This document shows positions 1-5,315 of a DNA stretch of 6,440 bases, piece after piece; the stretch's first letter is position 1, and every line of letters begins with the position of its first letter. Source of the stretch: Eggerthellaceae bacterium (GTDB taxonomy: Bacteria > Actinomycetota > Coriobacteriia > Coriobacteriales > Eggerthellaceae). Position numbers and translations under genes: made by a program. Location of the stretch: the NCBI GenBank assembly GCA_017559045.1, contig JAFYTB010000150.1:1-6440 (forward strand). The letters are read 5' to 3'. Below the pieces are notes generated by a model. The model did no database searches. It was not told the DNA's origin and saw only the letters and a program-made list of their open reading frames with translations.

Positions 1-665
1 AGCACTCTGAACGTCGTGATGGCTTCGCGCGCGGAATCGCAATCACGAACGGTCATACGCGTGCGCTCGGAAGCATCGCGTGCGATAGGCGCGTCGATCA
101 TGCCCGTATCGTGAGCCATGATTCCATGAACCAGAGCAAGGTAGCGACGATCAACAGCACGAGCGCGGATGTAGTCCATAAGTACACGGCCAGCCTCGTT
201 GGACTTTGCAGCAAGCATCAGGCCGCTAGTGTCACGGTCGAGGCGATGCACGATACCCAGACGGTCATCCTCGCCCTGAACATTGCAGAGATTCGCAGCG
301 CCATAGCGATAGATCAAAGCATTAACAAGCGTTCCGTCGTAATGGTCAACGGAAGGATGGCAGACGAGACCAAGCTGCTTTGAGATAACCAGCATATCCT
401 CGTCTTCGTAGCGAATGTCGAGCGGAATATCCTGCCCCTCAACAATGCGGGAAAGTGGTGCGTCCTCAATCTCGCAGACAATGGCGTCGCCAAGCTTAAC
501 GAGGTACTTCTTCGGAACGGGAGATCCAGAAACAAGAACCTCACCAGCTTCGATAGCACGGGCAGCAGCTGAACGACTCGTGTAAAACTCGCGATCGTAG
601 AGCATTGTATCGAGTCGCATACCAGCATCGTCAGGTGTTGCAACATGGCAAATAGCACGCGTCAT
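1..665 (-). CDS. RluA/RluD-family 23S rRNA pseudouridine synthase, 3' end cut by the window
   Basis: The visible 221 codons give an enzyme that isomerises uridine to pseudouridine in RNA, most likely in 23S rRNA in the cytoplasm. Residues about 17-66 form an S4-like RNA-binding domain (MRLDTMLYD near 16-24, then an AGEVLVSG turn near 40-47). The catalytic domain follows. The RluA-family signature HRLDRDTSGLM lies at residues 140-150, with the expected catalytic Asp at D143. The segment RRYLALVHG at 173-181 matches the usual post-catalytic strand. The S4 domain points to the RluD/RluC side of the family rather than RluA, but the exact target uridine cannot be read from sequence. The ATG at 663-665 is chosen because it lies 3 nt after the lspA stop and 9 nt after a GAGGAG. 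The gene is third in an ileS-lspA-rlu operon, and pairing with lspA is common in Gram-positive bacteria. The C-terminal part lies beyond base 1. Family is confident; the paralogue name is left open. Confidence 0.93.
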   Translation of the reverse strand, partial: MTRAICHVATPDDAGMRLDTMLYDREFYTSRSAAARAIEAGEVLVSGSPVPKKYLVKLGDAIVCEIEDAPLSRIVEGQDIPLDIRYEDEDMLVISKQLGLVCHPSVDHYDGTLVNALIYRYGAANLCNVQGEDDRLGIVHRLDRDTSGLMLAAKSNEAGRVLMDYIRARAVDRRYLALVHGIMAHDTGMIDAPIARDASERTRMTVRDCDSAREAITTFRV

Positions 666-668
666 GAG

Positions 669-1220
669 CTAGCACTCCTCATCGCCAGTATTCAGATACT
701 CCAAAATCATTCCAATGAAGAAAATCACGAAACCGCAGGTAACACCAATGTCGGCGATATTAAAGACCGGGAACTCGATGAACACCGTCTCGATGAAATC
801 AACGACGTATCCAAGCGCAAAACGGTCAATCGCATTGCCAATTCCACCTGCAACCACGAGCGATATGCCAATCGCCGTGATAGAAGAGGAATTAGGAAAC
901 GCGATAAACAGGTAAGCCGCCAGCGCCACGCAAACAAGAATAGAAACGATGGCCAGCGGAATAACCGCGCCACCGAACATACCCCACGCGGCACCAATAT
1001 TGTGTACAAGACGGAATTGGAAGATGCCGGCAAAAGGACCAGCGATCAGCTCTCCAAGCTGGTAAGAATTAAAGAAGATCTTAGTGGCCTGATCCAACAA
1101 GACCCAAAGAGCGGCAATAACCGCAAAGATCAGCGCGTTTCTCTTACGCGCAGAAGAGCCTGCCGCACCCTTCTCGGATACAGCAGGCTCATCATTGATG
1201 TAGTCGAACTGGGACTGCAA
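669..1220 (-). CDS. lspA: Lipoprotein signal peptidase (signal peptidase II), LspA
   Basis: This integral membrane aspartyl protease cleaves the signal peptide of prolipoproteins after the lipobox cysteine has been lipidated. Numbered from the TTG at 1218-1220 (183 aa), the family blocks appear in order: DQATK (43-47), VHNIGAAWGMF with N74, GGIGNAIDR with catalytic D132, VVDF (139-142), and FPVFNIAD with catalytic D157. Four hydrophobic segments, near 29-45, 82-107, 112-130 and 158-177, match the four-helix topology. A hydrophilic N-terminus of about 28 residues precedes the first helix, slightly longer than in E. coli. The frame extends to a GTG at 1230-1232 (187 aa), but there the SD-like GGAAG touches the start codon. 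From the TTG, AAGGTGA is 8 nt away, so TTG is preferred; the difference is four residues. The gene follows ileS and lies 3 nt before the pseudouridine synthase ATG. The function is certain; the start is moderately sure. Confidence 0.95.
   Translation of the reverse strand: MQSQFDYINDEPAVSEKGAAGSSARKRNALIFAVIAALWVLLDQATKIFFNSYQLGELIAGPFAGIFQFRLVHNIGAAWGMFGGAVIPLAIVSILVCVALAAYLFIAFPNSSSITAIGISLVVAGGIGNAIDRFALGYVVDFIETVFIEFPVFNIADIGVTCGFVIFFIGMILEYLNTGDEEC
675..680 (-). promoter_or_regulatory. Ribosome binding site of the pseudouridine synthase gene, inside lspA
   Basis: GAGGAG on the minus strand encodes the last two Glu codons of lspA and sits 9 nt upstream of the ATG at 665. Its placement supports that start and suggests that translation is coupled to termination of lspA. 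Confidence 0.7.
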
Positions 1221-1228
1221 GAAGCAAT

Positions 1229-1235
1229 TCACCTT
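1229..1235 (-). promoter_or_regulatory. Ribosome binding site deciding the lspA start
   Basis: AAGGTGA on the minus strand begins just after the ileS stop. It matches the ribosome-binding consensus AAGGAGGTGA with a short deletion. Its end lies 8 nt before the TTG at 1220, a normal distance. It overlaps the alternative GTG at 1232, which argues against that codon as the start. Confidence 0.5.
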
Positions 1236-1238
1236 CCG

Positions 1239-4085
1239 TTATTCAGCGTCGAAGCCAATTGCCTCAAGAGCGTCGGCGCAGCGAGCGCAAACGTCGGGAT
1301 AGGAGGCATTGCCGCCGACCTCGCAGATATTCCAGCAACGCGGGCACTTCTCGCCTTCAGCAACAGAAACCGCAACGGAAACTTCCTCAGCGTCAACAGT
1401 CTCGAACTTGACGGAAGCAACGATGAAGAGCTCCTCGAGAACGCCAGCCGCATAAGCGGAAGCAGCCTCCACAATGGCAGCAGGTGCGGAAATGACGAGC
1501 GCAGCCTCCTGGCTCTTACCAATGAGCTTCTCGTTACGAGCAGTCTCAAGAGCCTTGGTGACAGCATCACGCACGTCCATCATGACGTCGAAGGAAGCAG
1601 CCTGAGCGTCAGCGTCACCCGGGAAAGCAGGCACGAAGTCTGCAGCCGTAGGCCAACCAGCAAGCTGGACATTGGACACGCGGCCCTCACGCTCACGCAT
1701 AGCCAGCGGATAGTGCTCCCAAACCTCGTCCGTGGTGAAGGAGATGATCGGGGAAAGAACGCGAACCATGACCTCGAGGATGTTCATGAGAACGGTCTGA
1801 GCAGCACGACGCCTCGGAGAGTTCGGGGCCTCGGAGTACAGACGATCCTTAATGACGTCCATGTAAACAGCGGAGAGATCGTTGACGAACTCGTAGACCT
1901 CACGGTACACGAGGTTGAAGCGATAGCTGTCATAGCCAGCCTCGACGTCGCGCAGAAGCTTGAGGGTACGAACCATAGCCCACTGATCGATAGGCTCGAG
2001 CGCATTCCACTCGGTCACGGCATCCGTTGCGTCGTTAAAGTCATCAAGGCTGCCGAGCAGGAAGCGGAAGGTGTTACGGAACCTGCGATAGGTGTCAGAA
2101 ACCTGCTTCAGAATGTTGTCGGAGATGCTGACATCCTGGGAGTAATCAACGCTGGCAACCCACAGACGGAGAACGTCAGCGCCAAACTTGTCCATAACCT
2201 CAGCCGGGTCAACACCGTTGCCAAGGGACTTGGACATCTTGCGACCCTGCTCGTCAACGGTAAAGCCGCAGTGCATGACCGACTTGTAAGGCGGAACGCC
2301 ATAAGCGCCAACGCTAGTAAGAAGCGAGGACTGGAACCAACCGCGATGCTGGTCGGAACCCTCAAGGTACATATCAGCCGGGAAGGTCAGACCCTCGTCA
2401 GCGCGATGCTTGCAAACAGCGGTGTGCGTAACGCCAGACTCCCACCAAACATCAAGGATGTCCTTCTCGGGAATAAGCTCGGTGCAGCCGCACTTGTCGC
2501 ACTTCGTACCCTTCGGCAGGTACTCGGACGGCTGCTTGATGAACCAAGCATCAGCACCCTCGGTATTGAAGAGATCGATTACAGCATCGAAGGTCTCCTC
2601 GGTTGCCACAGTAGAAGAGCACTTTGCGCACTTGAAAACCGGAATGGGAACACCCCAGGAACGCTGGCGGGAAATGCACCAGTCGGGACGCTCTGCAACC
2701 ATGGAGCCAATGCGGTTAGAAGCCCAACCGGGAATCCAGCGGACCTCTTCGTTGATGGCATGAAGAGCATTCTCGCGAAGAGAGTTCTCCTCCATAGAGA
2801 CGAACCACTGATCGGTTGCGCGGAAGATAACGGGCTGATGGCAGCGCCAGCAGTGCGGATAGGAGTGATTGATCTCCTGCATAGCCACAAGGGTGCCCTG
2901 CTCGCGAAGCCACTCGATGATGACCGGGTTAGCCTCGTCGGTATCGAGACCAGCAAAGCGACCAGCCTCGTCAGTGAAGCAGCCGTTGTCATCAACCGGC
3001 ATAAGCATGGGGATATCGAACTCCATGCCAACCAGGTAGTCGTCCTGGCCATGGCCGGGAGCGGTGTGGACGCAGCCCGTACCAGTATCGAGCGTAACAT
3101 GGTCGCCGTAGATGAGCGTGCCCTTGAGCTCCTGGCGAATGGGGCAGGTATAAGTAAGGCCGTAGAGCTCCTTGCCCTTCATGACAACGGGCTCACCTGC
3201 TGCGTTGCTGATGAAGGAATAGCCCTCCCAGCCAGCGGTCTGAGCAACCTGCTCGACAAGCTCGCGAGCCATGATGATGTTGGAGCCATCGACAACGAGC
3301 ATGACGTAGTCAGCCTCGGGAGCAAGGCTCACAGCAGTGTTGGCAGGAAGGGTCCACGGGGTGGTGGTCCAGATGAGAACATAGGAGTCGCCAGTAGCGC
3401 CAGCAGCCTCCCACACACCAGGGGTGATGTCCATCTTGAACTTTACAAAGATGGAGGGAGAGACCTCGTCGCCGTACTCAATCTCAGCCTCGGCGAGAGC
3501 GGTGTGGCAGCGCTTGCACCAGTGGATGGGCTTACGACCGCGATACACGGAGCCCTTCAGGTACATCTCCTTGAAGATCTCAACGTTGCCAGACTCAAAG
3601 TTGGGGAGGAAGGTGAGGTAAGGCTTGTCCCACTCAGCGTTGACGCCAAGGCGCTTGAAGCCCTCGCGCTGAACACCGACGTACTTCTCTGCCCACTCAC
3701 GGCAAAGCTGACGAAGCTCGGGCTGAGAGATGGTGGCCATACGCTCGGGACCAATGGTGACCTCGACCATGTGCTCGATGGGCTGACCATGGCAGTCCCA
3801 GCCGGGGATGTAAGGCGTGAAGTAACCGCGCTGAGCATGGCTCTTAACGACGAAGTCCTTCAGGACCTTGTTGAAGGCGTGGCCAATATGAATGGGGCCG
3901 TTTGCATACGGAGGACCGTCATGCAGCACGAAGGGCTCGCCATCCTTATTCTTCTCAAGCACACGGTGATAGATATCTTCCGAATACCACTTCTCGAGAC
4001 GCTTAGGCTCGTTTTCGGGCAGGTTAGCCCTCATAGCGAAGTCGGTCTTAGGAAGGTTCATGGTTTCCTTATAGCTCTTAGCCAC
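1239..4085 (-). CDS. ileS: Isoleucyl-tRNA synthetase, IleRS
   Basis: This class I aminoacyl-tRNA synthetase charges tRNA-Ile in the cytoplasm and edits misactivated valine. The 948 residues (numbered from the GTG) match the usual bacterial length near 930-950. Visible blocks are PPYANG (58-63) leading into HIGH (66-69), and the editing-domain segments TTTPWTLPAN (240-249) and GHGQDDY (344-350). Then come ISRQRSWGVPIP (471-482), WWESG (547-551), GSDQHRGWFQSS (576-587) and KMSKS (616-620). A helical anticodon-binding region covers roughly 690-860, followed by a C-terminal zinc finger CPRC...CARC (C914, C917, C933, C936). Extra Cys pairs at 190/193, 412/415, 486/489 and 529/532 resemble internal zinc sites known in some bacterial IleRS. 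The C-terminal finger marks the common bacterial form. The frame also offers an ATG at 4106, which would add seven residues, but AGAAAGG lies well placed for the GTG at 4083-4085. It is the first gene of the ileS-lspA-rlu operon. Confidence 0.97.
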   Translation of the reverse strand: MAKSYKETMNLPKTDFAMRANLPENEPKRLEKWYSEDIYHRVLEKNKDGEPFVLHDGPPYANGPIHIGHAFNKVLKDFVVKSHAQRGYFTPYIPGWDCHGQPIEHMVEVTIGPERMATISQPELRQLCREWAEKYVGVQREGFKRLGVNAEWDKPYLTFLPNFESGNVEIFKEMYLKGSVYRGRKPIHWCKRCHTALAEAEIEYGDEVSPSIFVKFKMDITPGVWEAAGATGDSYVLIWTTTPWTLPANTAVSLAPEADYVMLVVDGSNIIMARELVEQVAQTAGWEGYSFISNAAGEPVVMKGKELYGLTYTCPIRQELKGTLIYGDHVTLDTGTGCVHTAPGHGQDDYLVGMEFDIPMLMPVDDNGCFTDEAGRFAGLDTDEANPVIIEWLREQGTLVAMQEINHSYPHCWRCHQPVIFRATDQWFVSMEENSLRENALHAINEEVRWIPGWASNRIGSMVAERPDWCISRQRSWGVPIPVFKCAKCSSTVATEETFDAVIDLFNTEGADAWFIKQPSEYLPKGTKCDKCGCTELIPEKDILDVWWESGVTHTAVCKHRADEGLTFPADMYLEGSDQHRGWFQSSLLTSVGAYGVPPYKSVMHCGFTVDEQGRKMSKSLGNGVDPAEVMDKFGADVLRLWVASVDYSQDVSISDNILKQVSDTYRRFRNTFRFLLGSLDDFNDATDAVTEWNALEPIDQWAMVRTLKLLRDVEAGYDSYRFNLVYREVYEFVNDLSAVYMDVIKDRLYSEAPNSPRRRAAQTVLMNILEVMVRVLSPIISFTTDEVWEHYPLAMREREGRVSNVQLAGWPTAADFVPAFPGDADAQAASFDVMMDVRDAVTKALETARNEKLIGKSQEAALVISAPAAIVEAASAYAAGVLEELFIVASVKFETVDAEEVSVAVSVAEGEKCPRCWNICEVGGNASYPDVCARCADALEAIGFDAE

Positions 4086-4096
4086 GAAGATCCCAG

Positions 4097-4103
4097 CCTT
4101 TCT
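4097..4103 (-). promoter_or_regulatory. Ribosome binding site deciding the ileS start
   Basis: AGAAAGG on the minus strand matches the distal part of the 16S-complementary consensus AGAAAGGAGGTGATC. A partial match continues into the following GATC. It ends 11 nt before the GTG at 4085. The competing ATG at 4106 has AAGAGGA directly against it (4107-4113), which is too close for normal initiation. Confidence 0.5.
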
Positions 4104-4210
4104 CATTCCTCTTATACCAGCAACGAAATTGCACTAGCAAATACCGTTAGAGTTCTCAAACTTGATAAGTATAAAGCTATATAAGGCCTGATGCGAGCGC
4201 AGGGGCATTC

Positions 4211-4241
4211 TCAGCTTCGAAATTAACGTAATTTCGGCTGA
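4211..4241. repeat. Long imperfect palindrome (hairpin or operator candidate)
   Basis: Two arms CGAAATTA (4218-4225) and TAATTTCG (4229-4236) are perfect inverted copies around a 3-nt centre. They are extended by TCAGC (4211-4215) and GCTGA (4237-4241) after a 2-nt bulge on one side, giving 13 paired positions. No T run follows on either strand, so it is not a rho-independent terminator. It may fold as an RNA hairpin in the ileS leader or serve as a protein-binding site between the divergent genes. Confidence 0.75.
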
Positions 4242-4246
4242 TTGCG

Positions 4247-4258
4247 AGATCGGGATCT
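4247..4258. repeat. Short palindrome next to the long one
   Basis: AGATC and GATCT form a perfect 5-bp inverted repeat around GG, starting 5 nt after the long palindrome ends. It could be a second stem in the same leader or part of a compound operator. A repeat this short can also arise by chance. Confidence 0.35.
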
Positions 4259-4334
4259 ACGTTCAGGGAAATCGATCGGCTTGAAAACCCTTCGTTTACA
4301 CCCCCGCAACCATTACCTGAGCACCCCAATTTAA

Positions 4335-4363
4335 AACATTCGCGTCCATAGAATCGATGTCAA
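4335..4363 (-). promoter_or_regulatory. Candidate promoter for the ileS operon
   Basis: A perfect TTGACA lies at 4358-4363 on the minus strand. After 17 bp comes AATGTT (4335-4340), a poor -10 with 3 of 6 consensus bases. If used, transcription would start near 4328 and give ileS a leader of about 240 nt. The weak -10 keeps this tentative. An AT-rich TATACT at 4168-4173 on the same strand is an alternative -10 but has no good -35. Confidence 0.3.
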
Positions 4364-4407
4364 TGAACCCTCAAGGCAACACCCAACATCTTGGTGGCGT
4401 AAACGAC

Positions 4408-4413
4408 AAGGAG
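4408..4413 (+). promoter_or_regulatory. Ribosome binding site of the DegV-family gene
   Basis: AAGGAG ends 5 nt before the ATG at 4419, a strong and well-spaced site that fixes the start. Confidence 0.85.
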
Positions 4414-4418
4414 CACAC

Positions 4419-5297
4419 ATGGGCTACGAAATCATCACCGACTCTTCCTGCAACCTTTCGCGTTCAATGATCGAAGAGCTCGGCGTGCGCATCATCCCCT
4501 TTAACCTTATCGGAAACGGAATGGTGCACCAAAGTCGTCCATTGGACCAAGACGTTGATCTCGGGTTTTTCTACACCATGATGAGAGAAGGGGCCACATT
4601 CACCACCTCACTCCCCAGCATGCTGGTTGCACGAGAAATTCTCGAGGCGCCGTTAAAAGAAAATCATGACGTGCTCTACATCGGATTCTCATCCGCGCTT
4701 TCAAGCGCCTATGACGCCATCCGCCTTCTGCTCGACTCCTTGTCAAACGAATATCCCGACCGAACGATCATCGCGATCGACTCCCTATCGGCATCCGCAG
4801 GGCAAGGGCTTCTCGTATGGCATGCCGCACACCAGAGAAACGAAGGACGCTCCCTCCAGGAGGTCCACTCTTGGCTCGAGGAAACGAAGGGAAAGGTTGC
4901 GCACTGGTTCACCGTCGATGACCTCAAATACCTCATGCGCGGCGGACGCATCACCGCTGCAGAAGCCTATCTCGGATCAATACTCAACGTTAAGCCCGTC
5001 ATGCACGTCGACGAGAACGGCAGGCTTGTTCCTGTTGAAAAGGCACGAGGCAGGAAGAAATCCCTCAGGGCGCTTGCAAGCCATATGAGCAGATCAGCAC
5101 TACCCTATCCGGAAAATCAAACGGTATTTATCACGCACGGTGATTGTCAGGAAGACGCTGAGTTTATCGCCAGTGAAATCAGGGGTCTCCGAGATCACGA
5201 AGTTGAGATAGTCATCAACTTTGTTGAGCCGGTCATTGGATCCCATGCGGGTCCAGGAGTCGTCGCAATCTTCTTTTTAGCTGAAAGCAGGAGTTGA
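4419..5297 (+). CDS. DegV family protein (FakB-like fatty-acid-binding protein)
   Basis: Proteins of this family bind one fatty acid in a deep pocket. FakB members present it to the kinase FakA, which makes acyl-phosphate for phospholipid synthesis. The 292 residues are near the usual length of about 280. Hallmarks in order are TDSSCNL (7-13), TSLPS (63-67) at the fatty-acid carboxylate site, and SSALSSAY (91-98). Next come DSLSASAGQG (121-130), TVDDLKYLMRGGRI (165-178) followed by the GSILNVKPV segment (186-194), and ITHGD (238-242). GSHAGPGVV (274-282) closes the set. The pocket motif reads TSLPS where many members have TSQPS, a Gln-to-Leu change. There is no signal peptide or membrane segment, so it should be cytoplasmic. 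The ATG at 4419 has a strong AAGGAG. No FakA-like gene lies in the window, so the role in fatty-acid uptake is inferred from the family. dinB follows 18 nt after the stop, in the same frame. Confidence 0.95.
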   Translation: MGYEIITDSSCNLSRSMIEELGVRIIPFNLIGNGMVHQSRPLDQDVDLGFFYTMMREGATFTTSLPSMLVAREILEAPLKENHDVLYIGFSSALSSAYDAIRLLLDSLSNEYPDRTIIAIDSLSASAGQGLLVWHAAHQRNEGRSLQEVHSWLEETKGKVAHWFTVDDLKYLMRGGRITAAEAYLGSILNVKPVMHVDENGRLVPVEKARGRKKSLRALASHMSRSALPYPENQTVFITHGDCQEDAEFIASEIRGLRDHEVEIVINFVEPVIGSHAGPGVVAIFFLAESRS

Positions 5298-5308
5298 CGG
5301 CGTACAAT
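5281..5308 (+). promoter_or_regulatory. Candidate leaderless promoter of dinB
   Basis: TACAAT (5303-5308, 5 of 6 bases of the -10 consensus) ends 7 nt before the dinB ATG, so transcription would begin at or beside that A. CTGAAA (5281-5286) lies 16 bp upstream as a weak -35. A -10 at this distance is the usual mark of leaderless genes in actinobacteria. The only SD-like GGAG nearby (5290-5293) is 22 nt from the ATG, too far to act. No GAAC-N4-GTTC LexA box is visible around it. Confidence 0.45.
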
Positions 5309-5315
5309 ACCCTGC

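Larger units (their letters stand above)
4086..4418. other. Divergent intergenic control region between ileS and the DegV-family gene
   Basis: About 330 bp separate the two divergent starts. The part near ileS (about 4140-4185) is AT-rich, with TATAAA/TATATA-like runs on both strands. The middle holds two palindromes (4211-4241 and 4247-4258), and the part near the DegV-family gene holds a minus-strand TTGACA. I looked for the conserved T-box sequence (AGGGTGG-N-ACCGCG) expected in a tRNA-sensing ileS leader and did not find it on either strand. I also saw no tRNA and no GC-rich stem followed by a T run. Both promoters must lie here, because nothing upstream could drive either block. Confidence 0.7.

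Noticed and set aside
111..383. A 90-codon plus-strand frame at the left end
   Set aside because: It is antisense to the catalytic domain of the pseudouridine synthase, which carries the HRLDRDTSGLM motif there.
4147..4175. TTAGAG-17-TATAAA as a plus-strand promoter for the DegV-family gene
   Set aside because: The -10-like part is good, but the -35 matches only 3 of 6 bases, the region is AT-rich, and it would imply a leader of over 200 nt. Also considered was TAGAAT at 4349-4354, which lacks a -35.
645..4184. An 1179-codon open frame on the plus strand
   Set aside because: It lies wholly opposite ileS and lspA, whose motifs are unmistakable. Its translation is low-complexity and has no recognisable domain. 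It exists because the real genes rarely use TTA, CTA or TCA in the matching phase.
4191..4226. An 11-codon plus-strand mini-ORF with AAGG 4 nt upstream, as a leader peptide for the DegV-family gene
   Set aside because: Very short, no telling codon run, and it ends inside the palindrome; such ORFs are common by chance.
4211..4241. The long palindrome as a rho-independent terminator
   Set aside because: The stem core is AT-rich, no T run follows on either strand, and both flanking genes point away from it.
5294..5308. TTGACG with TACAAT as a standard -35/-10 pair before dinB
   Set aside because: The two hexamers are only 3 bp apart, so they cannot serve one promoter; only TACAAT with an upstream weak -35 is plausible.
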